Assembly (NCBI GenBank): GCA_017551675.1
Contig: JAFZLC010000016.1
Location: forward strand, 1 to 64,000
From: Paludibacteraceae bacterium
GTDB taxonomy: Bacteria; Bacteroidota; Bacteroidia; Bacteroidales; Paludibacteraceae
Direction of reading: 5' to 3'
Length of the DNA stretch: 64,000 nt
The notes beneath the pieces were generated by a model, which was given only the letters and a program-made list of their open reading frames with translations, was not told where the DNA came from and searched no databases. A program made the translations under genes and the position numbers. Position 1 is the first letter of the stretch, and the number at the start of each line of letters is the position of its first letter. Below are positions 16,944 through 29,037 of this stretch, in pieces.

Positions 16944-16958
16944 CTAACATTTACAATC

Positions 16959-17153
16959 ATGAGTAAGGTAGTAAATTACATAAAAGATTCGTACGACGAA
17001 CTTGTAAACAAAGTGTCTTGGCCCTCTGCAAGGGATTTAGCAAACAGCGCAGTTGTTGTTCTTGTAGCTTCCCTTCTAATTGCGTTGGTCATTTTTGCGA
17101 TGGACAAGGCTATCCGAGTTGTTATGGAGTTTATCTATAGTTTGTTGCGGTAA
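16959..17153 (+). CDS. secE: Preprotein translocase subunit SecE
   Basis: A 64-residue single-span form of SecE, the small essential partner of SecY. Amphipathic N-terminal helix VVNYIKDSYDELVNKVSWP with the conserved W-P, then one transmembrane helix (about 30-52, VVVLVASLLIALVIFAMD). The ATG at 16959 is 15 bp past tRNA-Trp; a longer frame reading back into the tRNA is rejected. nusG starts 14 bp downstream. Confidence 0.93.
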   Translation: MSKVVNYIKDSYDELVNKVSWPSARDLANSAVVVLVASLLIALVIFAMDKAIRVVMEFIYSLLR

Positions 17154-17167
17154 AAGAAAGGGAAAGC

Positions 17168-17725
17168 ATGGCAGAGACTGGTAAAAAATGGTACGTGTTA
17201 CGTGCCATTAGTGGAAAAGAGAACAAGGTTCGTGAGTATGTCGAAAATGAGATGAATACTACGGATCTTGGACAGTATGTTTCTCAAGTGTTAATTCCAA
17301 CTGAGAGAGTTTATCAAATTAGCAAATCTGGAAAAAAGATTTCTAAAGAAAGAACTTACCTCCCTGGATATGTTTTGGTGGAGGCTAATTTGGTTGGCGA
17401 GGTTCAACATCGCCTTTCAGAAATGCCTAATGTAATTGGATTTTTAGGAGATGGCTCCAAAAAGTCCAACGAACCTGTTCCTTTACGTCAAAGTGAAGTG
17501 ATGCGTATCTTGGGTAAGGTGGAAGAGTTGCAAGATCCAGAAGGAAATGTTGCAATCTCCTTCTCTGTTGGAGAGACTGTTAAGGTCACTTTTGGACCAT
17601 TCAGCGGTTTCAGAGGAATTGTTGAAGAGGTCAACGACGAACGTAAGAAACTCAAGGTAAAGGTGAAGATCTTCGGAAGAGAAACACCTTTGGAACTAGG
17701 ATTTTTACAAGTGGAAAAGGAATGA
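17168..17725 (+). CDS. nusG: Transcription termination/antitermination factor NusG
   Basis: The general NusG that binds RNA polymerase and couples it to Rho or ribosomes. The 185-residue protein has the NGN domain (about 6-115: KKWYVLRAISGKENKVREYVE, then RTYLPGYVLVEA) and the C-terminal KOW domain (GETVKVTFGPFSGFRGIVEEV...). It lies in the standard secE-nusG-rplK order. UpxY at 57611 is its specialised paralogue. Confidence 0.96.
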   Translation: MAETGKKWYVLRAISGKENKVREYVENEMNTTDLGQYVSQVLIPTERVYQISKSGKKISKERTYLPGYVLVEANLVGEVQHRLSEMPNVIGFLGDGSKKSNEPVPLRQSEVMRILGKVEELQDPEGNVAISFSVGETVKVTFGPFSGFRGIVEEVNDERKKLKVKVKIFGRETPLELGFLQVEKE

Positions 17726-17776
17726 TCCTTCGGGTCTTTTTTTCGTGTATAATAATTATTTTTAATCAAAAACAAA

Positions 17777-18220
17777 ATGGCTAAAGAAGTTGCTGGATTT
17801 ATCAAATTGCAGATAAAGGGAGGCGCTGCTAATCCATCACCTCCAGTAGGACCTGCATTAGGTTCTAAGGGAATCAACATCATGGATTTTTGCAAGCAGT
17901 TTAATGCCAGAACCCAAGATAAGGCTGGAAAAGTATTACCAGTTGTTATCACTTTTTATGCAGATAAGTCTTTTGATTTTGTCGTTAAGACTCCTCCAGT
18001 TGCCGTTCAATTGCTAGAGATTTCTAAGCAAAAGAGTGGTTCTGCAGAGCCTAATCGTAAAAAAGTTGCTGAAATTACTTGGGATCAAGTTAAGACCATC
18101 GCTCAAGACAAAATGCAAGATTTGAATTGCTTTACTATTGAGTCGGCTATGACTATGGTTGCTGGTACAGCAAGAAGTATGGGTATCACTGTTAAAGGGG
18201 AATTCCCTAAAAATAATTAA
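17777..18220 (+). CDS. rplK: 50S ribosomal protein uL11
   Basis: Binds the GTPase-associated centre of 23S rRNA. The N-terminal motif [20 protein letters not shown], with the proline helix that contacts release factors, is intact, and so is the C-terminal rRNA-binding half (GTARSMGI). Length 147, slightly above the E. coli protein. It is 51 bp past nusG, with a weak stem (AAGGA/TCCTT) and T-run between the two. Confidence 0.97.
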   Translation: MAKEVAGFIKLQIKGGAANPSPPVGPALGSKGINIMDFCKQFNARTQDKAGKVLPVVITFYADKSFDFVVKTPPVAVQLLEISKQKSGSAEPNRKKVAEITWDQVKTIAQDKMQDLNCFTIESAMTMVAGTARSMGITVKGEFPKNN

Positions 18221-18237
18221 TTAACACTTCAATTGAA

Positions 18238-18930
18238 ATGAGTAAACTTACAAAAAATCAAAAGTTAGCTTTAGAGAAGATTGAAGCAGGGAAATCTTAC
18301 TCTTTAAAAGAGGCTTCAGCTTTGGTTAAGGAATTAACTACAACTAAGTTTGACGCTTCTGTTGATGTTGATGTCCGTCTAGGTGTTGATCCTCGTAAGG
18401 CAAACCAAATGGTACGTGGCGTTGTTTCTTTGCCTAATGGTACAGGAAAGACTGTTCGCGTTTTGGCTTTGTGTACTCCAGATGCTGAGGCTGATGCTAA
18501 GGCAGCAGGAGCTGACTACGTTGGTCTTGATGAATACATCGAAAAGATCAAAGGTGGTTGGACAGACGTGGATGTAATTATTACTATGCCTTCTATCATG
18601 GGTAAAATCGGTGCTTTGGGTCGTGTATTAGGTCCTCGTGGTTTGATGCCAAACCCTAAGAGTGGTACTGTTACTAATGAAGTTGGAAAAGCTGTTCGTG
18701 AAGTTAAGCAAGGTAAAATCGATTTCAAAGTTGATAAGTTTGGTATCGTTCACACATCTATCGGTAAAGTTTCTTTCACCGCTGATGCAATCTGTGAAAA
18801 TGCAAAAACTTTCATCGATACTTTGATTAAGTTGAAACCTACTACTTCTAAAGGTGAGTATGTGAAGAGTATTTATCTTTCAAGTACTATGAGTCCGGGT
18901 ATTAAAGTTGACCCTAAACAAGTAGATTAA
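18238..18930 (+). CDS. rplA: 50S ribosomal protein uL1
   Basis: L1-stalk protein, 230 residues, with the signatures [25 protein letters not shown] and GTVTNEV. In other bacteria L1 also represses translation of its own rplKA message. I did not identify a clear copy of that binding site before rplK. It is 17 bp past rplK. Confidence 0.97.
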   Translation: MSKLTKNQKLALEKIEAGKSYSLKEASALVKELTTTKFDASVDVDVRLGVDPRKANQMVRGVVSLPNGTGKTVRVLALCTPDAEADAKAAGADYVGLDEYIEKIKGGWTDVDVIITMPSIMGKIGALGRVLGPRGLMPNPKSGTVTNEVGKAVREVKQGKIDFKVDKFGIVHTSIGKVSFTADAICENAKTFIDTLIKLKPTTSKGEYVKSIYLSSTMSPGIKVDPKQVD

Positions 18931-18948
18931 TTTAATATTTAGAGAAAC

Positions 18949-19455
18949 ATGAAAAAGGAAGATAAAAGTGTTATCATAGATCAGATACTCGCCGGCTTGA
19001 ATGATTATAGTCATTTCTATATCGCTGATGCTGCTGGATTGACTGCAGACCTAACAAGTGATATCAGACGTGCTTGCTTCAAAAAAGATATTAAGCTGGT
19101 GGTAGTTAAGAACACTTTGTTGAAAAAAGCCCTAGATAAGAAAGACGGCGATTTTTCACAACTCTACAGTGCTCTTGAGGGTCCAACCGCTCTAATGTTG
19201 TCTAATACAGGAAACGCTCCTGCTAAACTTATCAAAGAGTTCAGCAAGGGAAACAAATTGGGAAAACCAACTTTGAAAGCTGCTTACGTTGAAGAAGGTT
19301 TCTATGTTGGAGCTGACCAACTTGATGTATTAGCAAGCATTAAAAGCAAAAATGAGCTTATTGGCGACATTATTGCTTTGTTACAGTCTCCTATGAGAAA
19401 TATTATTTCCGGTCTTCAAGCTAAAGCAGAAAAAGAAGCGGAATCAAACGATTAA
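18949..19455 (+). CDS. rplJ: 50S ribosomal protein uL10
   Basis: The base of the L7/L12 stalk. The 168-residue protein has the N-terminal rRNA-binding globular domain (KKEDKSVIIDQILAGLNDY..., VKNTLLKKAL) and the C-terminal helix that docks L7/L12 dimers (QSPMRNIISGLQAKAEKE). It sits 18 bp past rplA and 33 bp before rplL. Confidence 0.95.
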   Translation: MKKEDKSVIIDQILAGLNDYSHFYIADAAGLTADLTSDIRRACFKKDIKLVVVKNTLLKKALDKKDGDFSQLYSALEGPTALMLSNTGNAPAKLIKEFSKGNKLGKPTLKAAYVEEGFYVGADQLDVLASIKSKNELIGDIIALLQSPMRNIISGLQAKAEKEAESND

Positions 19456-19488
19456 TTAACAGATTATAAACATTAAAGCAAAAATAAA

Positions 19489-19857
19489 ATGGCAGATTTA
19501 AAAGCTTTCGCAGAACAATTAGTTAACTTGACTGTTAAAGAAGTTAATGAACTTGCTGATATTTTAAAGAACGAGTATGGTATTGAGCCTGCTGCTGTGG
19601 CTGTAGCTGTTGCTGCAGGTCCTGCTGCAGCTGCTGCAGAGGAGAAAACTAGTTTCGACGTAGTTTTGAAATCCCCTGGAGGAGCTAAGCTCGCTATCGT
19701 TAAATTAGTAAAAGAATTGACTGGTCTTGGCTTGAAAGAAGCTAAAGATATGGTTGACGGAGCTCCAAGTACAATTAAGGAAGGTGTTGACAAGGCAACT
19801 GCTGAGGACTTGAAGAAGCAACTTGAAGATGCTGGAGCAGAAGTTGAACTTAAATAG
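19489..19857 (+). CDS. rplL: 50S ribosomal protein bL12 (L7/L12)
   Basis: The mobile stalk protein that recruits translational GTPases. The N-terminal dimerisation helices are joined by an Ala/Val-rich hinge ([18 protein letters not shown]) to the C-terminal domain with [27 protein letters not shown]. 122 residues, normal length. A strong hairpin separates it from rpoB. Confidence 0.96.
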   Translation: MADLKAFAEQLVNLTVKEVNELADILKNEYGIEPAAVAVAVAAGPAAAAAEEKTSFDVVLKSPGGAKLAIVKLVKELTGLGLKEAKDMVDGAPSTIKEGVDKATAEDLKKQLEDAGAEVELK

Positions 19858-19889
19858 TACTGTACAGTTCTGAGTTATTCAGAAACTTT

Positions 19890-19924
19890 GGTTTAGAACC
19901 TATGTGTAGGTTCTAAACCTTTTT
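19890..19924 (+). terminator. Strong hairpin between rplL and rpoB (partial terminator)
   Basis: A perfect 13-bp stem, GGTTTAGAACCTA / TAGGTTCTAAACC, with a TGTG loop (19890-19919) followed by five T. It lies inside the ribosomal protein-RNA polymerase operon. No promoter consensus is seen in the 44 bp before rpoB, so it probably acts as an attenuator that lowers rpoBC transcription relative to rplJL. Confidence 0.75.
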
Positions 19925-19968
19925 GTGTCTGTTATCTTTTTTAAGTTCTTAATAATATTCTTAGATAA

Positions 19969-22900
19969 ATGTCTTCTATTAATAAAAACCAAAGAGTAAC
20001 TTTTGCATCTGTCAGAAATCAGATGGAATATCCTGATTTCCTAGAGGTGCAGTTAAAGTCTTTTAGAGATTTTTTCCAACTCGATACGCCACCAGAGCAA
20101 CGTAAGAATGATGGCATGTTTAAAGTGTTCGCGGAAAACTTTCCAATTGCGGATACTCGTAATAATTTCGTCCTTGAGTTCTTAGATTACTATATCGACC
20201 CTTCTAAGTACACCATTGATGAGTGTATTGAAAGAGGCTTGACATATAGTGTTCCTCTGAAGGCTAAATTAAAATTATATTGTACTGATCCTGACCATGA
20301 GGATTTTGAGACAATTATCCAAGATGTCTATTTGGGTACTATCCCTTATATGACGGATAAAGGAACTTTCGTTATTAACGGTGCAGAACGCGTTGTCGTT
20401 TCTCAGTTGCATAGATCTCCGGGCGTTTTCTTCGGTCAGAGTATGCACGCTAACGGTACTAAATTGTATTCTGCTCGTATTATTCCTTTTAAAGGTTCTT
20501 GGATCGAGTTTGCTACTGATATCAGTAATGTCATGTATGCTTACATCGATCGTAAAAAGAAATTACCGGTAACTACCTTGCTACGTGCTATCGGTTTTGA
20601 AAGCGATAAAGATATTCTTGAAATTTTTGGTCTTTCCGAAGAGGTGAAAGTAACCAAAACTGGATTGAAAAAAGTTGAAGGTCGTAAATTAGCCGCTCGT
20701 GTTTTGAAAACTTGGGTGGAGGATTTCGTCGACGAAGATACTGGTGAAGTTGTTTCTATCGAACGTACTGAGGTCATCATCGACCGTGAAACAGTGTTGG
20801 ATAAAGACAACATTCAAGATGTTTTGGATTCTGGAGTACAGACTATCCTTCTTCATAAAGAGGATCCTAACCTTTCTGATTATAGTATCATCTATAACAC
20901 TTTGCAAAAGGACCCTACTAACTCTGAAAAGGAGGCTGTATATTATATATATCGTCAAATGCGTAGCGCTGAGCCTGCTGATGAAAATGCAGCTCGCGAA
21001 ATCATTTCTGGTCTTTTCTTCTCTGAAAAACGTTATGATTTAGGTGATGTGGGTCGTTACAGAATCAACAAAAAGTTGAATCTGTCTACCGACATGGACG
21101 TTCGCGTTTTGACCAAGGAAGATATTATCGAAATCATCAAGTACTTGATCGAATTGATCAACTCTAAAGCTGATGTTGATGATATCGACCACTTAAGCAA
21201 TCGTCGTGTTCGTACAGTGGGTGAGCAACTTTACAACCAATTCGGTGTCGGATTGGCTCGTATGGCTCGTACAATCCGCGAACGTATGAACATCCGCGAT
21301 AATGAAGTGTTCTCTCCAACTGAATTGATCAATGCGAAGACTATCTCTTCTGTTATCAACTCATTCTTTGGAACGAACGCTCTTTCTCAGTTCATGGATC
21401 AAACAAACCCATTGGCTGAAATTACTCATAAACGTCGTTTGTCTGCCCTTGGTCCTGGTGGTCTTTCTCGTGAGAGAGCCGGATTTGAGGTGCGTGACGT
21501 TCACTATACTCACTACGGACGTCTTTGTCCAATTGAGACACCAGAAGGTCCTAACATCGGTTTGATATCTTCTTTGTGTGTCTATGCTAAGATCAATGAT
21601 CTCGGATTTATCGAAACTCCTTATCGTATCGTTAAAGATGGTAAGGTGGATGTCTCTGAGAACGGTATCAAGTATATGACTGCTGAAGAGGAAGAGGGTA
21701 AGACCATCGCTCAAGGTAACGCTCCTTTGGACGAACAAGGAAACTTCTTGGTAGACAAGGTTAAATGTCGTAAGGAAGCCGACTTCCCTATCTTGGATCC
21801 TAAAGAGTTGGATTTGATGGATGTGGCTCCTCAACAGATTGCTTCTATCGCTGCTTCCTTGATTCCTTTCTTGGAGCATGACGATGCTAACCGTGCATTG
21901 ATGGGATCTAACATGATGCGCCAGGCAGTTCCATTGTTGCGTTGTGAGTCTCCTATCGTTGGTACGGGTATCGAACGTCAGTTGGTTCGCGACTCTCGTA
22001 CTCAAATCGCTGCTGAAGGCGACGGTGTTGTTGAATTTGTTGATGCAAGCGTTATCAAAATTAGATATGACAGAACTGAGGATGAGGAGTTCGTAAGCTT
22101 CGAACCTTCTTTGAAGGAATACATCATCCCTAAGTTCAGAAAAACAAACCAAAGCACTACCATCGACCTTCGCCCTATCGTGGTTTGTGGTCAGAGAGTA
22201 ACAAAAGGTCAGATCATGACAGAAGGTTACTCTACTCAAGATGGTGAGTTGGCAATCGGTAAGAACTTGTTGGTAGCATTCATGCCTTGGAAGGGTTACA
22301 ACTACGAGGATGCTATCGTTATCAATGAGAAAGTTTGTAAATATGATATCTTTACTTCTGTACACGTTGACGAATACCAATTGGAGGTTCGTGAAACAAA
22401 ACGTGGTATGGAGGAGTTGACTTCTGATATTCCTAATGTCAGTGAGGATGCAACGAGAAACTTGGACGAGAACGGTGTTATTCGTGTAGGTGCGTTCGTT
22501 GAGTCTGGTGACATCTTGATTGGTAAGATCACTCCTAAGGGTGAATCTGACCCTTCTCCAGAAGAGAAGTTGTTGAGAGCTATCTTTGGTGATAAGGCAG
22601 GAGATGTGAAGGATGCTTCTTTGAAGGCTAATCCATCTTTGCGTGGTGTTGTTGTTGATAAGAAGTTGTTCTCAAAAGCAATGAAGACCCGCAAGTCTCG
22701 TATGTCAGACAAGTTGGTTCTTGAAAAATTGGATGCTGAGTTCGAAGAGAAAGAGATGGCATTGAAAGCTATCTTGATCGATAAGTTGATGACTCTTACC
22801 AATGGCAAGACTTCTCAAGGTGTAAAGGATTTCTTAGGTGCTGACATCATCGCTAAGGGTGCTAAGTTCACTAAGAAGGCTTTGGAAGAGATCAACTACA

Positions 22901-23781
22901 TGGAAGTACAGTTGACAAAGTGGACATCAGATGCTTATAAGAATGGTTTGATTCATGACTTGATCATGAATTACATCAGAAAATATAAAGAGTACGATGC
23001 AGAATTGAAGAGAAAGAAGTTTAACATCACAATTGGTGATGAGCTTCCTTCTGGAATCGTTCAATTGGTGAAAGTCTATATCGCTAAAAAGCGTAAGATT
23101 CGTGTGGGTGATAAGATGGCAGGTCGTCACGGTAACAAGGGTATTGTCTCTCGTATCGTTCGTCAAGAGGATATGCCATTCTTGGAAGATGGAACACCAG
23201 TTGATATCGTTTTGAATCCGTTGGGTGTGCCTTCTCGTATGAACTTGGGACAGATCTTCGAGACTGTACTTGGACATGCAGGAATGAAGTTGGGTGTTAA
23301 ATTTGCTACACCAATCTTCGATGGTGCATCATTGGATGATTTGAATGAGTGGACAGATAAGGCAGGTCTTCCTCGTTATGGTAAGACATATTTGTTCGAT
23401 GGTGGAACAGGAGAGCGCTTCGACCAACCAGCAACAGTGGGTGTTATCTATATGTTGAAGTTGGGTCACATGGTTGACGATAAGATGCACGCTCGTTCTA
23501 TCGGACCTTACTCTTTGATTACACAACAACCATTGGGTGGTAAGGCTCAGTTTGGTGGTCAACGTTTCGGAGAGATGGAGGTATGGGCATTGGAAGCATT
23601 CGGTGCATCTCATATTCTTCAAGAGATTTTGACTGTTAAGTCTGATGATGTTATGGGTCGTGCTCGTGCATACGAGGCTATTGTTAAGGGCGAACCAATG
23701 CCGCCTGCTGGTATTCCTGAATCTTTGAATGTGTTGTTACACGAGTTGAGAGGTTTAGGTTTAAGTGTTAAACTCGATTAA
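19969..23781 (+). CDS. rpoB: RNA polymerase subunit beta
   Basis: Catalytic beta subunit, 1270 residues, typical for Bacteroidota. The rifampicin pocket ([28 protein letters not shown], in two overlapping parts) carries the usual sensitive residues. Other anchors: [18 protein letters not shown], the switch region [24 protein letters not shown] and the C-terminal [21 protein letters not shown] that contacts beta-prime. It is 25 bp upstream of rpoC. Confidence 0.98.
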   Translation: MSSINKNQRVTFASVRNQMEYPDFLEVQLKSFRDFFQLDTPPEQRKNDGMFKVFAENFPIADTRNNFVLEFLDYYIDPSKYTIDECIERGLTYSVPLKAKLKLYCTDPDHEDFETIIQDVYLGTIPYMTDKGTFVINGAERVVVSQLHRSPGVFFGQSMHANGTKLYSARIIPFKGSWIEFATDISNVMYAYIDRKKKLPVTTLLRAIGFESDKDILEIFGLSEEVKVTKTGLKKVEGRKLAARVLKTWVEDFVDEDTGEVVSIERTEVIIDRETVLDKDNIQDVLDSGVQTILLHKEDPNLSDYSIIYNTLQKDPTNSEKEAVYYIYRQMRSAEPADENAAREIISGLFFSEKRYDLGDVGRYRINKKLNLSTDMDVRVLTKEDIIEIIKYLIELINSKADVDDIDHLSNRRVRTVGEQLYNQFGVGLARMARTIRERMNIRDNEVFSPTELINAKTISSVINSFFGTNALSQFMDQTNPLAEITHKRRLSALGPGGLSRERAGFEVRDVHYTHYGRLCPIETPEGPNIGLISSLCVYAKINDLGFIETPYRIVKDGKVDVSENGIKYMTAEEEEGKTIAQGNAPLDEQGNFLVDKVKCRKEADFPILDPKELDLMDVAPQQIASIAASLIPFLEHDDANRALMGSNMMRQAVPLLRCESPIVGTGIERQLVRDSRTQIAAEGDGVVEFVDASVIKIRYDRTEDEEFVSFEPSLKEYIIPKFRKTNQSTTIDLRPIVVCGQRVTKGQIMTEGYSTQDGELAIGKNLLVAFMPWKGYNYEDAIVINEKVCKYDIFTSVHVDEYQLEVRETKRGMEELTSDIPNVSEDATRNLDENGVIRVGAFVESGDILIGKITPKGESDPSPEEKLLRAIFGDKAGDVKDASLKANPSLRGVVVDKKLFSKAMKTRKSRMSDKLVLEKLDAEFEEKEMALKAILIDKLMTLTNGKTSQGVKDFLGADIIAKGAKFTKKALEEINYMEVQLTKWTSDAYKNGLIHDLIMNYIRKYKEYDAELKRKKFNITIGDELPSGIVQLVKVYIAKKRKIRVGDKMAGRHGNKGIVSRIVRQEDMPFLEDGTPVDIVLNPLGVPSRMNLGQIFETVLGHAGMKLGVKFATPIFDGASLDDLNEWTDKAGLPRYGKTYLFDGGTGERFDQPATVGVIYMLKLGHMVDDKMHARSIGPYSLITQQPLGGKAQFGGQRFGEMEVWALEAFGASHILQEILTVKSDDVMGRARAYEAIVKGEPMPPAGIPESLNVLLHELRGLGLSVKLD

Positions 23782-23805
23782 TGTTCATTTTTATTTAGTA
23801 CAAAA

Positions 23806-26800
23806 ATGGGTTTTAGAAACGATAATAAAGTAAAGAGCGCCTTCACGAAGATCTCTATAGGTTTGGCTTCTCCAGAAGAGATTTTGTCAATGTCTAGAGG
23901 AGAGGTTTTGAAACCAGAAACCATCAATTATAGAACGTATAAACCAGAACGTGACGGTTTGTTCTGTGAGCGTGTCTTTGGTCCGGTAAAAGATTATGAG
24001 TGCCATTGCGGTAAGTACAAACGTATCCGTTACAAGAACATCGTGTGCGACCGTTGTGGTGTTGAGGTGACTGAGAAAAAGGTACGTCGTGAACGTATGG
24101 GTCACATTCAATTGGTTGTGCCAGTTGCTCATATTTGGTATTTCCGTTCTTTGCCTAATAAGATAGGTTACCTTTTGGGTATGCCAACTAAGAAGTTGGA
24201 TGCTGTTATCTACTATGAGAGATACGTTGTTATCCAACCAGGTATCAAAGAGGCTGATGGTATTCAAGAGCAAGATTTGTTGACTGAGGAAGAATACTTG
24301 GATATTATTGATTCTCTTCCAAAGGAGAATCAAAACTTGGACGATAGCGATCCAAACAAGTTTATCGCTAAGATGGGTGCTGAGGCTGTTTATGACATGC
24401 TTCAGAGAATCGACTTAGACTCATTGTCATACGATCTTCGTAACAAGGCTGGTCAAGAGTCTTCTCAACAACGTAAGACAGAGGCTTTGAAACGTCTTCA
24501 AGTAGTAGAGGCTTTCAGAGCATCTAACGGAAAGAATAAACCTGAATGGATGATCGTTAAGGTCGTTCCAGTTATTCCTCCTGAATTACGTCCGTTGGTA
24601 CCATTGGATGGTGGTCGTTTCGCCACTTCCGACTTGAATGATTTGTATCGTCGTGTTATTATCCGTAATAACCGTTTGAAACGATTGATCGAGATAAAAG
24701 CGCCTGAAGTTATCTTACGTAATGAGAAACGTATGTTGCAAGAGGCTGTTGACTCATTGTTCGACAACTCTCGTAAGTCAAGCGCCGTTAAGACGGATGC
24801 TAACCGTCCGTTGAAGTCTTTGTCAGACTCCTTGAAAGGTAAGCAAGGACGTTTCCGTCAGAACTTGTTAGGTAAACGTGTTGACTATTCTGCACGTTCC
24901 GTAATCGTCGTTGGTCCTGAATTGAAGATGCACGAGTGTGGTCTTCCTAAGGATATGGCGGCAGAGCTTTACAAACCATTTGTTATCCGTAAGTTGATTG
25001 AACGTGGTATTGTAAAGACTGTTAAGTCTGCAAAGAAAATCGTTGACCGTAAAGATCCTGTAGTTTGGGATATCTTGGAATATGTGATGAAAGGACACCC
25101 AGTCCTCTTGAACCGTGCCCCTACGTTGCACCGTTTGGGTATCCAAGCATTCCAACCAAAGATGATAGAAGGAAAAGCTATTCAACTTCACCCATTGGCT
25201 TGTACGGCGTTCAATGCCGACTTCGATGGTGACCAGATGGCTGTTCACTTGCCATTAGGTAACGAGGCTGTATTGGAGGCTCAAATGTTGATGTTGGCTT
25301 CTCATAACATCCTTAACCCTGCTAATGGTTCTCCTATCACAGTGCCTTCTCAGGATATGGTGCTTGGTCTTTACTACATCACTAAACCTCGTAAAGGTGC
25401 ACTCGGTGAAGGTTTGATTTTCTACGGTGTTGAAGAGGCTGAGATCGCTTACAACGAAGGTAAGGTTGCTTTACACGCTCCTATCAAGGTGATTGTAAAA
25501 GATTTGAATGATAAAGGTGAATTGGTTGATACGATGGTTGAAACAACGGTTGGTCGTTTGAAATTCAACCAAAACGTACCACAAGAAGTTGGTTATGTGA
25601 ATACATTGATTACGAAGAAGTCTCTTCGTGAAATCATCAGCAACGTAATCAAAGTGTGTGGTGTGGCTCGTACAGCTCAGTTCTTGGATGATATTAAGAA
25701 CTTAGGATACTACATGGCATTCAAGGGATGCTTGTCATTTAACTTGGAGAATGTGATTATCCCTAAGGAGAAAGAGGAATTGGTACAAAGAGGTTATGCA
25801 GAAGTTGAAGAGGTGATGAACAACTATAACATGGGATTCATTACTTATAACGAACGTTATAACCAGATTATCGATATTTGGACGCACATCAACGCTGATT
25901 TGGCGAATATCTTGATGAAGACTATTTCTTCGGATGACCAAGGATTTAACTCAGTATACATGATGTTGGATTCTGGAGCCCGTGGATCTAAAGAGCAGAT
26001 TCGTCAGTTGTCTGGTATGCGTGGTTTGATGGCAAAACCTCAAAAGTCTGGTGCTGAAGGTGGTCAGATTATTGAAAACCCAATCTTGTCTAACTTTAAG
26101 GAGGGATTGTCAGTGTTGGAGTACTTCATCTCTACGCACGGTGCTCGTAAAGGTTTGGCCGATACCGCTTTGAAGACTGCCGATGCAGGTTACTTGACTC
26201 GTCGTTTGGTTGACGTATCTCACGATGTGATCATCAACGAGGAAGACTGTGGTACACTTCGTGGTTTGGTTTGTACAGAGTTGAAGAACAACGAAGAGGT
26301 AGTTGCTTCTTTGTACGAAAGAATCTTAGGTCGTGTTTCTGTACATGATATACAACATCCATTGACAGGTGAGATCATCGTTCGCTCTGGTGAAGAGATT
26401 CGTGAGGATGCTGCTCAAATCATCCAAGATTCTCCTATCGAGCGTGTTGAGATCCGTTCTGTATTGACTTGTGAGTCTAAGAAGGGTGTATGTGCTAAAT
26501 GTTATGGACGTAACTTGGCTACTGGACGTTTGGTTCAGAAAGGTGAGGCTGTCGGTGTCATCGCTGCTCAGTCAATCGGTGAGCCAGGTACTCAGTTGAC
26601 ATTGCGTACGTTCCACGTCGGTGGTGTTGCCGGAAATATCGCTGCTAATTCAGGTATTACTTCTAAATATGAAGGTATCGTTGAAATCGATGAGTTGCGT
26701 ACAATCGATTCAGTAGACGAAGATAACAAACCAGTTCAGGTTGTTGTAGGTCGTTTGGCTGAGTTGAAGATCATCGATCCTAATACTAAGATTACATTGA

Positions 26801-28080
26801 CCAATGCGAATATTCCTTATGGTGCTAAATTGTTCGTTGAGAATGGTTCTACTGTTAAGAAGGGTGATCGTATTTGTGAATGGGACCCATTCAACGCAGT
26901 TATCGTAATCGAGGTTCAAGGTAAGATTAAGTTTGAAAATGTTATTGAAAACGTAACATATAAAACTGAATCGGATGAGACGACAGGTTTGCGTGAAAAG
27001 ATTATCATTGAGTCTAAGGATAAGACCAAGGTTCCAGAAGCGCATATCGTTGACAAACACGGTAACATCATTAAGACTTACAGCTTGCCTGTGGGTGCTC
27101 ACGTTACAGTGGATGATGATGAAGATGTTCGTCCTGGTCAGTTGTTGGTTAAGATCCCTCGTGCTGTTGGTAGTGCGGGAGATATCACGGGAGGTCTTCC
27201 TCGTGTTACCGAGTTGTTCGAGGCACGTAACCCTTCCAACCCAGCAGTTGTTTCTGAAATCGATGGTGAGGTTACATTCGGTAAAGTAAAACGTGGTAAC
27301 CGTGAAATCGTCATCACTTCTAAAACAGGCGACGAAAAGAAATATTTGGTTCCATTGTCAAAACAAATATTGGTACAGGAGAACGACTACGTTCGTGCTG
27401 GTACACCGCTTTCTGATGGTGCAATCACTCCTTCTGATATCTTGGCTATCATGGGTCCAACCGCTGTTCAAGAATATATCGTAAACGAAGTACAAGATGT
27501 CTATCGTCTTCAGGGTGTGAAGATCAATGATAAACACTTCGAGGTAATTGTACGTCAGATGATGCGTAAGGTTGAAATCGAGGATGCAGGTGATACACAC
27601 TTCTTGGAGAAAGAGATGGTCGACAAGTTAGAGTTTATGGAAGAGAATGACCGTATCTTCGGTAAGAAGGTCGTTATCGATGCTGGTGACTCTGAAGTGT
27701 TGAAACCAGGTCAGATTGTAACTGCTCGTAAGTTGCGTGATGAGAACAGTGCTTTGAAACGTAAGGATTTGAAGTTGGTTGAAACAAGAGACGCTGTCCC
27801 TGCTATTTCTTCTCAGATTTTGCAAGGTATCACACGTGCTGCATTGCAGACAACAAGCTTCATGTCGGCTGCCTCATTCCAGGAAACTACAAAAGTGTTG
27901 AATGATGCTGCTATTAGAGCGAAAGTAGATAATTTGGAAGGTATGAAGGAGAATGTGATCTGTGGTCACTTGATCCCTGCAGGTACTGGACAAAGAGAAT
28001 TCGATCGCCTAATTGTTGGTTCAAAGGAAGAGATGGAGGGCTTGATCAATACCCCTCGTAGAGGTAACGTCGAAGAGTAA
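23806..28080 (+). CDS. rpoC: RNA polymerase subunit beta-prime
   Basis: Catalytic beta-prime subunit, 1424 residues, full length. Zinc-binding Cys cluster near the N-terminus ([22 protein letters not shown]), the magnesium-binding [15 protein letters not shown] motif, the second zinc site ([13 protein letters not shown]), and the trigger loop region beginning [13 protein letters not shown]. The C-terminal end (PRRGNVEE) is intact. Confidence 0.98.
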   Translation: MGFRNDNKVKSAFTKISIGLASPEEILSMSRGEVLKPETINYRTYKPERDGLFCERVFGPVKDYECHCGKYKRIRYKNIVCDRCGVEVTEKKVRRERMGHIQLVVPVAHIWYFRSLPNKIGYLLGMPTKKLDAVIYYERYVVIQPGIKEADGIQEQDLLTEEEYLDIIDSLPKENQNLDDSDPNKFIAKMGAEAVYDMLQRIDLDSLSYDLRNKAGQESSQQRKTEALKRLQVVEAFRASNGKNKPEWMIVKVVPVIPPELRPLVPLDGGRFATSDLNDLYRRVIIRNNRLKRLIEIKAPEVILRNEKRMLQEAVDSLFDNSRKSSAVKTDANRPLKSLSDSLKGKQGRFRQNLLGKRVDYSARSVIVVGPELKMHECGLPKDMAAELYKPFVIRKLIERGIVKTVKSAKKIVDRKDPVVWDILEYVMKGHPVLLNRAPTLHRLGIQAFQPKMIEGKAIQLHPLACTAFNADFDGDQMAVHLPLGNEAVLEAQMLMLASHNILNPANGSPITVPSQDMVLGLYYITKPRKGALGEGLIFYGVEEAEIAYNEGKVALHAPIKVIVKDLNDKGELVDTMVETTVGRLKFNQNVPQEVGYVNTLITKKSLREIISNVIKVCGVARTAQFLDDIKNLGYYMAFKGCLSFNLENVIIPKEKEELVQRGYAEVEEVMNNYNMGFITYNERYNQIIDIWTHINADLANILMKTISSDDQGFNSVYMMLDSGARGSKEQIRQLSGMRGLMAKPQKSGAEGGQIIENPILSNFKEGLSVLEYFISTHGARKGLADTALKTADAGYLTRRLVDVSHDVIINEEDCGTLRGLVCTELKNNEEVVASLYERILGRVSVHDIQHPLTGEIIVRSGEEIREDAAQIIQDSPIERVEIRSVLTCESKKGVCAKCYGRNLATGRLVQKGEAVGVIAAQSIGEPGTQLTLRTFHVGGVAGNIAANSGITSKYEGIVEIDELRTIDSVDEDNKPVQVVVGRLAELKIIDPNTKITLTNANIPYGAKLFVENGSTVKKGDRICEWDPFNAVIVIEVQGKIKFENVIENVTYKTESDETTGLREKIIIESKDKTKVPEAHIVDKHGNIIKTYSLPVGAHVTVDDDEDVRPGQLLVKIPRAVGSAGDITGGLPRVTELFEARNPSNPAVVSEIDGEVTFGKVKRGNREIVITSKTGDEKKYLVPLSKQILVQENDYVRAGTPLSDGAITPSDILAIMGPTAVQEYIVNEVQDVYRLQGVKINDKHFEVIVRQMMRKVEIEDAGDTHFLEKEMVDKLEFMEENDRIFGKKVVIDAGDSEVLKPGQIVTARKLRDENSALKRKDLKLVETRDAVPAISSQILQGITRAALQTTSFMSAASFQETTKVLNDAAIRAKVDNLEGMKENVICGHLIPAGTGQREFDRLIVGSKEEMEGLINTPRRGNVEE

Positions 28081-28107
28081 TTGAATTTTTTAATTAAGTT
28101 AAATAGA

Positions 28108-28143
28108 GACAAAGGAAATCGACGTTGGTCGGTTTCCTTTGTC
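28108..28143 (+). terminator. Hairpin after rpoC
   Basis: GACAAAGGAAA pairs with TTTCCTTTGTC, extended by CGAC/GTCG inside: a long stem 28 bp past the rpoC stop. No strong T-run follows, so it may be a leaky terminator or RNA 3'-end stabiliser before the DUF3467 gene. Confidence 0.6.
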
Positions 28144-28162
28144 GTTTAAACCGACAAAGATT

Positions 28163-28492
28163 ATGCAAGATAACGAAGAAAAAAATGTGAAAAAAAACCA
28201 AATCAGTGTAGAGTTGACTGAAGAGGTGGCTGAGGGCATCTATTCCAATATGGCCATTATCTCTCATTCTCCATCTGAATTTGTGTTGGATTTCCTTCGC
28301 ATCATGCCAAACTCTAATAAGGCAAAGGTGAAGTCTAGAATCATCCTTACTCCAGAACATGCAAAACGCTTGTTACATGCGTTGGAGGAAAATATGGATA
28401 AGTTTGAAAACCAATTTGGTACAGTGAAACGTTCTGACATGAACTTTAATCCTCCGTTCCCTATCAATTTGTCTGGATCGGGAGAAGCTTAA
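28163..28492 (+). CDS. DUF3467 family protein, 109 aa
   Basis: A small conserved cytoplasmic protein of unknown function. The core VELTEEVAEGIYSNMAIISHSPSEFVLDFLRIMP and SRIILTPEHAKRLLHALEENMDKFE is the DUF3467 signature. The ATG at 28163 is chosen because a start 24 bp earlier lies inside the hairpin. It commonly follows rpoC in Bacteroidota, which suggests a role tied to transcription or translation, but no function is established here. Confidence 0.82.
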   Translation: MQDNEEKNVKKNQISVELTEEVAEGIYSNMAIISHSPSEFVLDFLRIMPNSNKAKVKSRIILTPEHAKRLLHALEENMDKFENQFGTVKRSDMNFNPPFPINLSGSGEA

Positions 28493-28509
28493 TGCTTTGA
28501 ATCATACTA

Positions 28510-28544
28510 AAAAAAGAGACGATGTTCGGCATCGTCTCTTTTTT
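28510..28544. terminator. Bidirectional intrinsic terminator
   Basis: AAAAAAGAGACGATG / CATCGTCTCTTTTTT, a perfect 15-bp stem with a 5-nt loop, T-run on both strands. It separates the convergent DUF3467 and FKBP genes. Confidence 0.88.
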
Positions 28545-28597
28545 GTTATAATCGAATGAATAAACTGTAATACAAAAATGTAAAGTTAATTTATGAG

Positions 28598-28996
28598 TTA
28601 ACAGACGGATATCAGTTCAATCTCAAATATCAATGTAGAATTGGCGGGAATGTCGCCAGCCTTCATGGCTCCATATCCTTTGTCTGCAGGAATGTATACC
28701 AACCAATGATCTCCTATGTGCATGTTCACCAATGCAATCTGAAAACCACTGATTAAACTATTTACACGAAAGGCCTCCGGACACTTCCTCGCATACGAAT
28801 TATCAAACACCCTTCCATTGATTAGGGAACCTTTGTAATGACAAGTCACCACACTTCGAGGATTTACTTCACCCTCGCCACTCCCTTCTTCAATAACTTT
28901 ATACAAGATACCACCTCGTAACTCCTTTACATCCCCAGACGTGCGGAGGTTTTCTATGTACTGCTCGTTCTGTAATTTATAATCCTGTTTACTCAT
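28598..28996 (-). CDS. FKBP-type peptidyl-prolyl isomerase
   Basis: A 132-residue protein without signal peptide. A short helical N-terminal part is followed by an FKBP fold (about 30-130): VVTCHYKGSLINGRVFDNSY, then HWLVYIPADKGYGAMKAGDIPANSTLIFEIELI. The hydrophobic pocket residues (Tyr, Phe-Asp, Ile, Tyr-Gly) are mostly kept, though the strand usually written GWQ..L reads SGFQIALVNM. Probably a cytoplasmic or periplasm-independent isomerase. A single gene with its own terminator. Confidence 0.85.
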   Translation of the reverse strand: MSKQDYKLQNEQYIENLRTSGDVKELRGGILYKVIEEGSGEGEVNPRSVVTCHYKGSLINGRVFDNSYARKCPEAFRVNSLISGFQIALVNMHIGDHWLVYIPADKGYGAMKAGDIPANSTLIFEIELISVC

Positions 28997-29037
28997 AATT
29001 ACATGTCAATCAAAATATCCCTTGCGAAAAAGGAAAA

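Noticed and set aside
21361-22380. 339-codon open frame on the minus strand inside rpoB
   Set aside because: Antisense shadow of a highly conserved gene with biased codons; no known domain and no promoter.
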